DNA of 64,000 nt from CAZXYS01 sp964645005 (GTDB lineage: Bacteria; Bacteroidota; Ignavibacteria; Kapaibacteriales; UBA2268): positions 1 to 64,000 of the forward strand of contig CAZXYS010000008.1 in NCBI GenBank assembly GCA_964645005.1. The letters are read 5' to 3'. Position numbers and translations under genes: made by a program. This document shows positions 34,895 through 43,909 of this stretch, one piece after another. Positions within the stretch are counted from its first letter, which is position 1. The number at the start of each line of letters is the position of its first letter. The notes under the pieces are model-generated. The model searched no databases. It was not told the DNA's origin and saw nothing but the letters and a program-made list of their open reading frames with translations.

Positions 34895-36187
34895 ATGTAC
34901 GATTTAGTTCAACAATCAGACAGAGAAGTATTCGATTCCCTGATGGGTGAATATAACAGACAACATGAAAAAATCGAATTGATAGCCAGCGAAAACTTCG
35001 CTTCTCCAGCGGTGATGGAAGCCCAAGGCTCAGTTTTGACAAACAAATACGCCGAGGGTTACCCCGGCAAAAGATATTACGGCGGCTGCGAGTGGGTCGA
35101 CGTCGCCGAGGATTTAGCCCGCGAGCGTGCTAAAAAGCTCTTCAACGCGGAATATGCCAATGTGCAGCCCCACAGCGGCAGTCAGGCGAACATGGCTGTT
35201 TATTTCACTTATCTGCAGCATGGTGACACTGTCATGGGAATGAGTCTTGCTCACGGCGGGCATCTGACTCACGGTTCCCCCGTTAATTTTTCAGGCAAAT
35301 TCTTCAACTTCGTTCCTTACGAACTCGATAGAAAAACCGGCAGGATCGACTACAACATGGTGGAAGACCTTGCAAAGCAGCACAAGCCGAAGATGATAAC
35401 TGTCGGAGCATCAGCCTATCCGCGAGATATCGACTTCAAAGCTTTCCGCGAGATAGCTGATAAAGTAGGAGCCTTTCTTTTCGCCGATATAGCCCACCCG
35501 GCAGGTATTATTGCCAAAGGGCATTTGACAAACCCCGTGCCATATTGCGATGTCGTTGCCACTACCACCCACAAAACAATGCGTGGACCTCGCGGAGGAA
35601 TGATTTTACTCGGGAAGGATGAACTCAATCCCTTCGGCATAGTGGCGCCAAAATCAGGCAGAACGAAGAACATGAGCGAGATCATCAATTCATGGGTTAT
35701 GCCCGGTTGTCAGGGGGGACCCCTAATGCATGTTATTGCTGCAAAGGCAGTTGGTTTCGGTGAGAACCTGACCGACAAGTTTAACGATTATATTTTGCGT
35801 ATCCTCAGAAATGCCCAGGCTATGGCGGATGAATTCATGAAGCGTGATTATAATCTAATAAGCGGCGGCACTGAAAACCACCTCATGCTCATCGACCTGC
35901 AGAATAAAAACATGACAGGACGCGACGCTGAAAACGCTCTGGATGCATCCGGAATCACGGTAAATAAAAACGCCGTTCCCGATGATCCTAAATCACCATT
36001 GGTAACTTCAGGCATCAGAGTGGGTGCCGCAGCTATCAGTACACGCGGATTCCAGGAAAACGACGTTCGCTATGTGGTGGAACTCATCGACAAAATCCTT
36101 AGCAATCTCGGCAGCGAAGACATATATAAAGAAGTTAATCATCAGGTGAAAGAATTCACAGCGAAATTTCCGTTATTTGTCTGGTAA
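34895..36187 (+). CDS. glyA: serine hydroxymethyltransferase
   Basis: PLP enzyme that interconverts serine and glycine and loads tetrahydrofolate with one-carbon units. The PLP lysine is K227 in VATTTHKTMRGPRGG. IELIASENFASPAVMEAQGS, the NVQPHSGSQAN motif and NKNAVPDDP are intact. The ATG at 34895 (MYDLVQQSD) gives 430 residues, close to the family norm; an in-frame TTG at 34874 would lie in the leader. It is monocistronic: promoter and hairpins bound it on both sides. Confidence 0.96.
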   Translation: MYDLVQQSDREVFDSLMGEYNRQHEKIELIASENFASPAVMEAQGSVLTNKYAEGYPGKRYYGGCEWVDVAEDLARERAKKLFNAEYANVQPHSGSQANMAVYFTYLQHGDTVMGMSLAHGGHLTHGSPVNFSGKFFNFVPYELDRKTGRIDYNMVEDLAKQHKPKMITVGASAYPRDIDFKAFREIADKVGAFLFADIAHPAGIIAKGHLTNPVPYCDVVATTTHKTMRGPRGGMILLGKDELNPFGIVAPKSGRTKNMSEIINSWVMPGCQGGPLMHVIAAKAVGFGENLTDKFNDYILRILRNAQAMADEFMKRDYNLISGGTENHLMLIDLQNKNMTGRDAENALDASGITVNKNAVPDDPKSPLVTSGIRVGAAAISTRGFQENDVRYVVELIDKILSNLGSEDIYKEVNHQVKEFTAKFPLFVW

Positions 36188-36205
36188 TAGTATACAAAAA
36201 TCAGT

Positions 36206-36252
36206 AAGTTCCCATTTTCGTAATATCATTATAGAGATGGGAACTTCTTATT
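36206..36252 (+). terminator. terminator after glyA
   Basis: AAGTTCCCAT (36206-36215) pairs perfectly with ATGGGAACTT (36237-36246), loop about 21 bases, then CTTATTTT. The long loop makes it a weaker form, but it is in the right place, 18 bases after the stop. Confidence 0.7.
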
Positions 36253-36315
36253 TTACATAGAATTTTCTCAACTTTTTGTATATTTCCCAAAAATATAAAA
36301 ACAAAAATAAAATTC

Positions 36316-36828
36316 ATGAAAAAAAAATATACATGTGCTTTTATTGTAATTTCATTTTTAGCGTTGTCCTGCAACGGCGGTCTCGACCCCGATGATGCTG
36401 AGATTACCTCCGGCAAAGCCAAACTAACCGGCACTATACATTTCATAGGAGGAGTGGAAACCTGGCCGCCCGAAGATTCCGTTCACGGAATAAGGGCAGC
36501 TGCTTTTAAAGAAACGCCTCCCTTTGAAACAGACAGCCTCATTGCCGATGTATTAAATGAAGAAGCTTATCTGACTTTCAATTCATTACCACTCTTCGTT
36601 GACAGTGCAAATTTTGACTTGAATATAGGTGACGCCCCTGTCGAGCTAAAATATATCGCCGTCGCCCTGCAGTACGACACCACAATTTACGATCAGAAAG
36701 CAGTCGGCGTTTACACAGAATCCGGCAACAAGACAAAACCATCGAGCTTAAACATTTTACCAAACGATTCAATACACATAAATATCGAGGTAGACTTCTC
36801 AAATCTACCACCAGAACCATTTAAATAA
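36316..36828 (+). CDS. lipoprotein upstream of a TonB-dependent receptor
   Basis: 170 residues. The lipobox LALSC places the lipidated Cys near residue 19, so the protein is membrane-anchored. The rest is beta-rich with several PPE/PPF turns and no recognised domain (AKLTGTIHFIGGVETWPPEDSVHG). It ends 6 bases before the TonB receptor frame, so the two are almost surely co-expressed; a substrate-capture partner of the receptor is a reasonable inference but not shown. Confidence 0.75.
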   Translation: MKKKYTCAFIVISFLALSCNGGLDPDDAEITSGKAKLTGTIHFIGGVETWPPEDSVHGIRAAAFKETPPFETDSLIADVLNEEAYLTFNSLPLFVDSANFDLNIGDAPVELKYIAVALQYDTTIYDQKAVGVYTESGNKTKPSSLNILPNDSIHINIEVDFSNLPPEPFK

Positions 36829-36834
36829 AAATTT

Positions 36835-39096
36835 ATGAAAATATATAAAATCATATTGGATACTTATTTTCCCCTCCTTACCAAGGAGGGGATTAAGGGG
36901 TGGTTATATTTAACAATGTTCCTGCTTATATTATCCTTCACAGCTTTAACAATCCCAGCAAAAGCCGAGGATAACATCTCCATCACCGGCATAGTCACCG
37001 TCAAAAAAACCGGCAATCCTATCGCCGGCGCCACTATCCGTATAGAAGGTACAGCCGCAGGCGCCGTTACCAATAAAAGAGGGAAATTTGAAATAAAAAA
37101 TCTGACCTCAGGCAAATATACCCTGCTTGCATCAACAGTTGGTTACGAAACGAAGAAACTCAAGATCGAAATAAAATCGGGCGAAATGCTGAATCTTGAC
37201 ATATCCTTAGCCGAACGCGCACTGCAGATGAGCGAAGTCGTTGTCTCAGCAAACAAGCGCATTCAGGCGGTACAGGAAGTTCCGGTATCCATGTCCGTAA
37301 TCGACAGCAGATCACTACTCGACCGAGGTATCACAAAGATAGAAGATGCTCTCGGATATGTCCCCGGAGTAACTATCCATCAAGATAATGTTGATATTCG
37401 CGGATCATCAGGTTTTACGCTTGGTGTAGGTTCCCGGGTGACTCTTCTTTTGGATGGCTTCCCGCTCATCTCCGCTGACAATGGTGATATTAAATTCGAT
37501 GCTCTACCCTTATTCAATATAGAGAGAATAGAAATCGTCAAAGGCGCGGGTTCCGCCCTTTACGGCACCAGCGCTCTCGGCGGTGTCATCAACGTTATCA
37601 CACGCGAGCCCTCGAAAGAGTCCCGTTTCCGGGCACGTGTATTTGGCGGCATCTATACCGAACCGCTCTACAAAGAATGGGACTACACCGACTCGCCACA
37701 TACCAAAAAAGGTTTTGAAGCAAGCTATTCGCAGAAATTCGGGAATCTCGGTGTCACTCTCTCCGGCGGCATTACTGATGATGAAAGCTACCGCCTGTAC
37801 GACGATTCCTTCCGCTGGCACGGCTTCACAAAACTCAAATATGCTCTTAGCGACAAAACTGACCTATCCCTTCTGGCTAACTATGCAATCGAAGACCGCA
37901 CAGACTGGCTTTACTGGAACGGACTCGATAGCGCTGCTTTCCCGCACGCCGCATCTGACAAAGACATTCGCTTCACTTCCGAAAAAATGTCTCTCTTCGC
38001 CTCAGCCAGACATATCTTCAATCAACAGAATTTCCTTAACATTCGCGCTGGAGTATTTCGCACCGAATTTGAAACAAATCACGACAAAAGCAGCACAGAC
38101 TACCGTCAATCCGACGCCAATTCCTTTAACTTCGAAGCACAGATGAACTCCCGAATTGGCGGCGAAACGCTGCTCACCTACGGGATCGACCAGTCCTACA
38201 ACACCGTCAGTGCTAACATATACGGAACACCCGGGCAAAATATATCCGCACTCTACGCTCAGGCTGAACTCTCACAAATTCAGAATTTCACTATAACTGC
38301 CGGCTCCCGCTTCGACTACGAAAAAACTACTGATCTAAAAGAAAGTACCGAATTCTCTCCCAAACTAGGCTTATTGTACGAATTCCCCTTCGAACTGTCG
38401 CTGCGCGGCTCAATAGGCAAAGGCTTTCGTGCGCCAATGGTGGTCGAGAGATATTCCACCGTTACATTCGGCGGCTTCAAGGTCATTTCCAATCCCGATC
38501 TCAAGCCGGAAACAAGTTGGTCTTACGAGATCGGAACCAGCTATGAATTTGACATATCCAACATGCCTTTAAAATTAGATTTCGCTGTTTTTCAAAACGA
38601 ACTTTTCGACTACATCGAACCCGCATTACTTGGTGCCGACATCCAGTTCCAAAACATAACCCGCGCCCGCATAACCGGCGCCGAGATCGGCATAAAAGGC
38701 TTCTTTGGTTACTTCGGACTCGAAACATCGCTAACGGTAATGGATCCGCGCAACCTTACAGCCGATGAAGCCTTAAAATACCGTTCCGACATCCTATGGT
38801 ACACACGACTGATAATCCCTTGGCGCTTCCTCGAATTCCAGGCCGACTACCGCTTCCGGAGCGAAGTCGAAGAAATCAACGAAGAACTCCGCTTTGCCGG
38901 CGTTAAGGACGTCGACGCCAGGGTACCCATTCACCTCGTAGACGCCCGCATCCTATTCAACCTGGATAAGATCTCCTCCATACCTCTGCGGTTATCATTT
39001 AATGCCCAAAACCTTTTCGATTACTATTACACGGAAGTCGTCGGCAATCTTGGTATGACACGCCACCTAAGCCTGCAGGTGGACTTAAAGATATAG
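36835..39096 (+). CDS. TonB-dependent outer membrane receptor with carboxypeptidase-like N-terminal domain
   Basis: 753 residues. After the signal region there is a carboxypeptidase-regulatory-like domain (residues about 48-130; GIVTVKKTGNPIAGATIRIEG), a plug (about 140-260; VPVSMSVIDSRSLLDRGITKIEDALGYVPGV, GAGSALYGTSALGGVINVITREP) and a 22-strand type beta-barrel ending in a final Ile (LSLQVDLKI). It imports a siderophore, vitamin or glycan in an energy-dependent way; substrate not predictable. Residues about 11-23 (YFPLLTKEGIKGW) are translated from an inserted palindromic repeat. An ATG at 36916 gives a shorter signal peptide lacking positive charge, so the longer start is retained. Confidence 0.88.
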   Translation: MKIYKIILDTYFPLLTKEGIKGWLYLTMFLLILSFTALTIPAKAEDNISITGIVTVKKTGNPIAGATIRIEGTAAGAVTNKRGKFEIKNLTSGKYTLLASTVGYETKKLKIEIKSGEMLNLDISLAERALQMSEVVVSANKRIQAVQEVPVSMSVIDSRSLLDRGITKIEDALGYVPGVTIHQDNVDIRGSSGFTLGVGSRVTLLLDGFPLISADNGDIKFDALPLFNIERIEIVKGAGSALYGTSALGGVINVITREPSKESRFRARVFGGIYTEPLYKEWDYTDSPHTKKGFEASYSQKFGNLGVTLSGGITDDESYRLYDDSFRWHGFTKLKYALSDKTDLSLLANYAIEDRTDWLYWNGLDSAAFPHAASDKDIRFTSEKMSLFASARHIFNQQNFLNIRAGVFRTEFETNHDKSSTDYRQSDANSFNFEAQMNSRIGGETLLTYGIDQSYNTVSANIYGTPGQNISALYAQAELSQIQNFTITAGSRFDYEKTTDLKESTEFSPKLGLLYEFPFELSLRGSIGKGFRAPMVVERYSTVTFGGFKVISNPDLKPETSWSYEIGTSYEFDISNMPLKLDFAVFQNELFDYIEPALLGADIQFQNITRARITGAEIGIKGFFGYFGLETSLTVMDPRNLTADEALKYRSDILWYTRLIIPWRFLEFQADYRFRSEVEEINEELRFAGVKDVDARVPIHLVDARILFNLDKISSIPLRLSFNAQNLFDYYYTEVVGNLGMTRHLSLQVDLKI
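36871..36905 (+). repeat. G-tract palindromic element inside the TonB receptor frame
   Basis: CCCCTCCTT (36871-36879) and AAGGAGGGG (36883-36891) form a perfect 9-base stem with an ACC loop, followed by ATTAAGGGGTGGTT. It resembles 20361-20396 and 59421-59450. Here it stays in frame between the first codons and the hydrophobic core of the signal peptide. Confidence 0.7.
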
Positions 39097-39296
39097 GTAA
39101 ATATAAAATCTAAGAAATCACAATATACCCATAAATATTTCTTTGGAAAATTTTATTACATTGATTAATTTTGTTATCTATTTACTTAACCGGTAACACA
39201 AAAAAGTTAAGTTCAAATAAAGAAAAATTTGAAAATCAATAAACTAAGATAGTACAAGATTCGTAATAAGAATGGTACTTTGAAAAAGAAAAACAT

Positions 39297-39370
39297 TCCT
39301 GAGTAGCTCAGCTGGTTAGAGCAACTGACTGTTAATCAGTGGGTCGGCGGTTCGAATCCGTCCTCAGGAG
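39297..39370 (+). tRNA. tRNA-Asn (anticodon GTT)
   Basis: A complete 74-base cloverleaf: acceptor stem TCCTGAG/CTCAGGA, D arm GCTC-AGCTGGTTA-GAGC, anticodon stem ACTGA/TCAGT with loop CTGTTAA (anticodon GTT), variable loop, and T arm GGCGG-TTCGAAT-CCGTC. The discriminator is G. CCA is not encoded. A terminator hairpin follows within 10 bases. Confidence 0.97.
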
Positions 39371-39379
39371 CAGCACTTT

Positions 39380-39408
39380 AAGGGGATTCATTGTGATCCC
39401 CTTTTTTA
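39380..39408 (+). terminator. terminator after tRNA-Asn
   Basis: AAGGGGAT (39380-39387) pairs with ATCCCCTT (39396-39403) and runs into TTTTTT, 10 bases after the tRNA. Confidence 0.9.
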
Positions 39409-39513
39409 GTCCATGCCTTACCCCTACAATACAATATTTTCCCCATAAATACTTAATATTTAAACGACTATTTAGTATTTTTGAGATTCTTATTTTCAAA
39501 AATAAATATTCAG

Positions 39514-39674
39514 GAGGCTGTCTTATAAATACCAAAAGCTTGTAATTGACATTCTGAACGCAGCGAAGAATCCAGTCTGACGGGCATCCCGGACTCTTAA
39601 CTCCACCCTGCTGAAGCAGGATTTCGCTTCGCTCAACCTCGTTCCGTTCAGAAAGATGCTTTTAAGACGCCCTC
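39514..39674. mobile_element. MITE-like element with imperfect inverted ends
   Basis: A 161-base segment between tRNA-Asn and leuS. The left end GAGGCTGTCTTATAAA (39514-39529) matches the reverse complement of the right end CTTTTAAGACGCCCTC (to 39674) at most positions. Inside is a second inverted pair, TTCTGAACG (near 39551) and CGTTCAGAA (near 39645), and the palindromic CCTGCTGAAGCAGG. Similar left ends stand at 52520 (GGCTGTCCCATAAAT) and 59150 (GGGACTGTCCCAAAAG). There is no clear target duplication. With the terminator it fills the 335-base gap; no gene is seen. Confidence 0.55.
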
Positions 39675-39705
39675 TGTTTTTTAAATATAATCAAATACGA
39701 AAACT

Positions 39706-42435
39706 ATGGAACAATATCCTTTCAAAGAGATTGAAGAAAAATGGCAGCAGTACTGGGATGAGAAGCAGGTTTACAAAGTCACCGAAGACCCGCGGAAAAA
39801 GAAATTTTACGTGCTCGATATGTTTCCCTATCCGAGCGGCTCGGGACTGCACATAGGTCATCCCGAAGGCTATACCGCTACAGATATCATCGCCCGCTAT
39901 AAGACTATGAAAGGATATAATGTGCTGCATCCGATGGGGTTCGACGCATTCGGGCTGCCAACGGAAAGATACTGCATGGAAACAGGCATTCACCCGGTTG
40001 ATGCTACCAATCGAAATATTGCGACATTCAAAAGACAGTTGAAGCAGCTCGGGCTCGGCTATGACTGGTCGAGGGAAGTGAATACCACCGACCCGAATTA
40101 TTACAAGTGGACCCAGTGGATGTTCCTGCTGATTTATAATTCATGGTTCGACGAGGAACAGCAGAAAGCTAGATCAATTGACGAACTTCCCATACCTGAG
40201 TACTTGACTGATACGAAAGAAATCAATGAATATATCGACAGCCAGCGGCTCGCATACATCGCGATGATTCCCGTAAACTGGTGCGAGCAGCTCGGCACCG
40301 TCCTCGCGAATGAGGAAGTAGATGAATGGCGCGAGAAGGGCTACGAAGTCGAGCGCCGCCCAATGCGCCAGTGGATGCTGCGTATCACGAAATATGCGCG
40401 CAGGCTGCTGGAAGACCTCGATATTGTAGATTGGCCCACCTCGACAATGGAAATGCAAAAAAACTGGATCGGCAAAAGCGAAGGCGCCGATATTCTTTTC
40501 AGAATCAAAGATCATGATAAGAATATCCGCGTCTTTACGACAAGACCCGATACCATATTTGGCGCTACGTATATGGTGCTGGCGCCGGAACATGATCTGG
40601 TACGGGAAATTACTACAGATGAGAAAAAAGAAGAAGTTGACGAATATATAAAACAGACTTCCTTCAAGAGCGAACTTGAAAGAACTGAGCTTACAAAAGA
40701 TAAAACCGGCGTATTCACAGGTGCTTATGCGGTGAATCCGGCAACGGGTAAGGAAATACCTATCTGGATTGCCGATTACGTGCTGCTGCAGTATGGTACC
40801 GGCGCTATCATGGCTGTTCCCGGGCAAGACGAGCGCGACTGGGAATTTGCCGAAAAGTATAATCTCCCTATAATTCGCACTGTGCAGCCGCCGGAAGATT
40901 TCGAAGAAAAAGCCTATCTCGGCGACGGACCGGCGATCAACAGTGATTTCCTCAACGGACTCAATGTAGAAGATGCAATAGATAAGATAACAAAATGGCT
41001 CGAAGAAAAAGGTTTTGGGCAGGCAAAGACTGAATACAGGCTCCGCGACTGGCTCTTCTCGCGGCAGAGATATTGGGGCGAGCCGATCCCTGTTATATAT
41101 TTCGAGGACGGCACAAAACGCGCGCTGGAACCGGACGAACTGCCGCTCGAACTGCCCGACCTGAAAAACAAGGAAGATTTCAAACCAGCGGGAACAGGTG
41201 AATCGCCCCTCGCAAATATCGACGAGTGGGTGAATTTCACCGATCCCAAAACCGGCAAAAAAGCCCGCTATGAGACTAATACCATGCCGCAATGGGCAGG
41301 CTCATGCTGGTATTACCTGCGCTATTGCGATCCGCATAATGATGGGATATTCTGCGATCCCGAAAAAGAGAACTACTGGATGCAGCCGGACGGCGTGGAT
41401 CTCTATGTAGGCGGCTCTGAACATGCAGTACTGCACTTGCTTTATGCCCGATTCTGGCATAAAGTCCTCTACGATCACGGCTATGTCTCAGCGAAAGAGC
41501 CTTTCAAAAAGCTGTACCATCAGGGATTGATAATGGGAGAGATGGAGTACACCCTTTTCCTTGATCAGAGTGACAATCCCGTCTCCGCGGAAAACGTATC
41601 CGAGCAAAATACCCTGCCGGACGGCATGAGAGTCAAAACCCGCCGCCTCGACGAGAAAGAAGTGGAAAAAATTCGCGAGGATAAAAAAGAATACTTCGTT
41701 TGGGCGGATAACAAGGATATACGTGTGGATGCGAGAGTTTTCAAAATGAGTAAGAGCCGCGGCAATGTGATAAACCCCGATACAGTCATCGAAGAATACG
41801 GCGCGGATTCTCTGCGAATACTGGAGATGTTCCTCGGACCGCTGGAGCAGGCAAAGCCCTGGTCAACCAGCGGCATCGAAGGCGTACATCGTTTTCTCGG
41901 GCGCGTATGGCGTCTTTTTATAGACAGGGACGGCAATCTGCTGAACACTATCAAGGAAATTGAGCCCACACCAGAACAGGAATATATCCTTCATAGCACT
42001 ATCAAAAAAGTCAGTGAAGATATAGAGAATCTCAGCTTCAATACTGCAATATCGCAGATGATGATTTTCGTAAATGAATTCAACAAAGCAAAAGAACTGC
42101 CCCGCGACGCAATGAAGAAATTCGTGCTGCTGCTGGCGCCCTTTGCGCCGCATATTGCCGAAGAACTCTGGGAGAAGCTGGGACATCACGATACCGTCTC
42201 TCAACAAAGCTTCCCAGAATATAATGAAGAGAAGACCAAACGCTCACAGATACAGTTCGTCGTACAGGTGAATAGCAAAATCCGCGCTAAATTGCAGGTT
42301 TCAGCGGACATCACCCAGGAAGAAGCGGAAAAACTCGCCAGAGAAGAGCAAAATGTTCAGCGCTTCCTGGAGGGCAAAGAAATAAAGAAAGTTGTTTTCG
42401 TTCCGAAGAAGCTAATTAACTTCATTGTGGCGTAA
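39706..42435 (+). CDS. leuS: leucyl-tRNA synthetase
   Basis: Class Ia synthetase of 909 residues. The HIGH motif (HIGH, 49-52) sits in PYPSGSGLHIGHPEGY and KMSKS is at 680-684. The CP1 editing domain (about 220-420) contains TTRPDTIFGATYMVLAPEH and GTGAIMAVPGQDERDWEFA. The leucine-specific insert and the C-terminal domain are also present. Residues around 590-670 (YTLFLDQSDNPVSAENVSEQNT) form the zinc-domain region seen in Bacteroidota LeuRS. The start follows the MITE-like repeat by 32 bases. Confidence 0.96.
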   Translation: MEQYPFKEIEEKWQQYWDEKQVYKVTEDPRKKKFYVLDMFPYPSGSGLHIGHPEGYTATDIIARYKTMKGYNVLHPMGFDAFGLPTERYCMETGIHPVDATNRNIATFKRQLKQLGLGYDWSREVNTTDPNYYKWTQWMFLLIYNSWFDEEQQKARSIDELPIPEYLTDTKEINEYIDSQRLAYIAMIPVNWCEQLGTVLANEEVDEWREKGYEVERRPMRQWMLRITKYARRLLEDLDIVDWPTSTMEMQKNWIGKSEGADILFRIKDHDKNIRVFTTRPDTIFGATYMVLAPEHDLVREITTDEKKEEVDEYIKQTSFKSELERTELTKDKTGVFTGAYAVNPATGKEIPIWIADYVLLQYGTGAIMAVPGQDERDWEFAEKYNLPIIRTVQPPEDFEEKAYLGDGPAINSDFLNGLNVEDAIDKITKWLEEKGFGQAKTEYRLRDWLFSRQRYWGEPIPVIYFEDGTKRALEPDELPLELPDLKNKEDFKPAGTGESPLANIDEWVNFTDPKTGKKARYETNTMPQWAGSCWYYLRYCDPHNDGIFCDPEKENYWMQPDGVDLYVGGSEHAVLHLLYARFWHKVLYDHGYVSAKEPFKKLYHQGLIMGEMEYTLFLDQSDNPVSAENVSEQNTLPDGMRVKTRRLDEKEVEKIREDKKEYFVWADNKDIRVDARVFKMSKSRGNVINPDTVIEEYGADSLRILEMFLGPLEQAKPWSTSGIEGVHRFLGRVWRLFIDRDGNLLNTIKEIEPTPEQEYILHSTIKKVSEDIENLSFNTAISQMMIFVNEFNKAKELPRDAMKKFVLLLAPFAPHIAEELWEKLGHHDTVSQQSFPEYNEEKTKRSQIQFVVQVNSKIRAKLQVSADITQEEAEKLAREEQNVQRFLEGKEIKKVVFVPKKLINFIVA

Positions 42436-42543
42436 TTCACGAACTTTTCGTAAATTCTTTCTATTATGTAAAATAAATTTCTTTTCAGGTGAATTAAATC
42501 CATTATATGCTAAAGTCAACAGAAGAGAAATAGGAGAAAAGAG

Positions 42544-42870
42544 ATGAGAATCATTCTGGCTATAACAATAGCATCATTCTTGTTGCTCTCAGCCTGTTCC
42601 GATGACGGCAATTCTTCCGACTCGGAATATACCACAACAGATGGTGTATTAATTGGAAGAGATTTTAGAAAATGTTTTTGCTGCGGCGGCTGGTTCGTCG
42701 AGATGCAAACCGACACTATGAGAATATGGAATATGCCTTCCGGATTCGCTGATAAACCGGAGAATAAAGATCTGCCCGTCGATGTGCGCTTCGGCTGGAA
42801 AGATATGGAAGAAGGCTGCGGCGAGGAGATGGATGACCTGATATTAATTAATTTTATAGAGTTGAGGTGA
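42544..42870 (+). CDS. small cysteine-rich lipoprotein
   Basis: 108 residues. The lipobox LLSAC puts the lipidated Cys at residue 18. The mature part is acidic and has a CFCCGG cluster at about residues 45-50 and one more Cys near 90, a pattern that could bind a metal or form disulfides. AGGAG lies 8 bases upstream of the ATG. I do not recognise a family, and its neighbours give no hint. Confidence 0.75.
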   Translation: MRIILAITIASFLLLSACSDDGNSSDSEYTTTDGVLIGRDFRKCFCCGGWFVEMQTDTMRIWNMPSGFADKPENKDLPVDVRFGWKDMEEGCGEEMDDLILINFIELR

Positions 42871-43180
42871 TGTCTGAACCGCAGATTTCCCTGATTAAGA
42901 AGATGTTTAAATCCTATGGATTAATTTTGCCCTTTGGGGAACTAACGTCATAATCCTAACGGATTATTCCTTCTTTATCTAACTTTTTCCCAATGAAAGA
43001 ATCGCGCAGCGTTTCAACGTTAGTAGAAATTAACCGCCCAAAACACGCGCTTATCCCATAGGGACTAGCCGTTAGCCGTTTCCCGTTAACCGTTAACCGT
43101 TCGCCTTTCTTCCGTTAGCCGTTCGCCTGTCTTAATAAACACTGAATTCTTATAAATCGAAATAAATTCTCAAAAATCCC
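42871..43180. other. intergenic region with GTTAGCC/GTTAACC tandem repeats
   Basis: No gene is supportable here. At 43068-43127 the units GTTAGCC, GTTAACC and GTTCGCC alternate in a degenerate tandem array; a short copy lies at 12011-12027. The remainder is unremarkable. A promoter for the TetR gene follows at 43181. Confidence 0.6.
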
Positions 43181-43229
43181 TTGACTTTTATAATCGAATG
43201 TCTTATTTTTGAATTAACCAAATGGTTAA
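43181..43229 (+). promoter_or_regulatory. Bacteroidota-type promoter with overlapping TetR-like operator
   Basis: TTG at 43181-43183 and TATTTTTG at 43204-43211, spacer 20 bases, fit TTG/TANNTTTG. Directly downstream is TTAACC-AAAT-GGTTAA (43214-43229), an inverted repeat at the expected transcription start, and a further half site TTGGTTAA near 43249. Their position just upstream of the TetR ATG at 43268 suggests autorepression. Confidence 0.62.
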
Positions 43230-43267
43230 ATTAAAAAGTTAAATTTATTGGTTAATTCTGAAATATT

Positions 43268-43909
43268 ATGAGTGATAAAAAAGAACCGGATACCGAACAG
43301 AAAATACTGCAAAGCGCTAAGAATGTCTTCTACCGGCGCGGCTTCTACGGCGCAAGGATGCAGGAAATCGCCGATGAAGCCGGCATTAACAAGGCAATGC
43401 TGCATTACTACTTCCGCAGCAAGGACAAGCTATTCTACCGGATATTCTCAGAATCACTGACAGAACTGTTTTCGTCGGTGTCGATGAAACTCGATTCCGA
43501 CATGCCCTTCCGTGAGAAGATCGAGGATTTCGTGGACAGTTACATCAGCTTCATTGAGAAAAATCCGTTCGTGCCGGGCTTCATACTGCATGAGATGAAC
43601 CATAACCCCGAACGCCTCGAGGACATAGTCTCGCACTTGTTCGAGAATCTCCCGCGCATGAAACTTCTTAATGAAATACAAAAAGAAATTGATGCAGGCA
43701 GAATTATTAAGATAAATCCCAAACAGTTTGTTATAAACATGCTGGCACTGTGCGTGTTTCCGTTCATCGCAAAACCGCTGATATCGCATATTCTCGATTT
43801 TGACGATACGGAATTCAAGCAGCTTATCGAGGAAAGAAAAAAGATCCTGCCGCAGATTATTTTTCATGGTGTTCAAAAAACTGACGATGGAGATAAAAAT
43901 GATAGTTAA
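43268..43909 (+). CDS. TetR family transcriptional repressor
   Basis: 213 residues. The TetR_N helix-turn-helix covers residues about 8-60 (QKILQSAKNVFYRRGFYGARMQEIADEAGINKAMLHYYFRSKDKLFYRIF is spread over the canonical positions). The C-terminal ligand-binding part is helical and of unknown specificity. It overlaps the TolC-type gene by 11 bases and is probably the local regulator of the efflux genes, acting at the inverted repeat in front of it. Confidence 0.9.
   Translation: MSDKKEPDTEQKILQSAKNVFYRRGFYGARMQEIADEAGINKAMLHYYFRSKDKLFYRIFSESLTELFSSVSMKLDSDMPFREKIEDFVDSYISFIEKNPFVPGFILHEMNHNPERLEDIVSHLFENLPRMKLLNEIQKEIDAGRIIKINPKQFVINMLALCVFPFIAKPLISHILDFDDTEFKQLIEERKKILPQIIFHGVQKTDDGDKNDS

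Noticed and set aside
39332..39545. Two short frames across tRNA-Asn and its terminator
   Set aside because: They run through the tRNA cloverleaf; not genes.
40174..41292. Minus-strand frame of 372 codons inside leuS
   Set aside because: Antisense to the editing and catalytic domains of LeuRS; composition is that of a shadow frame.
43068..43127. CRISPR or coding repeat in the GTTAGCC/GTTAACC tandem
   Set aside because: Units are only about seven bases, degenerate and without spacers.
43800..43898. Upstream-extended start of the TolC-type gene
   Set aside because: The extension overlaps the TetR coding region; the ATG at 43899 has a ribosome-binding site and starts a signal peptide.
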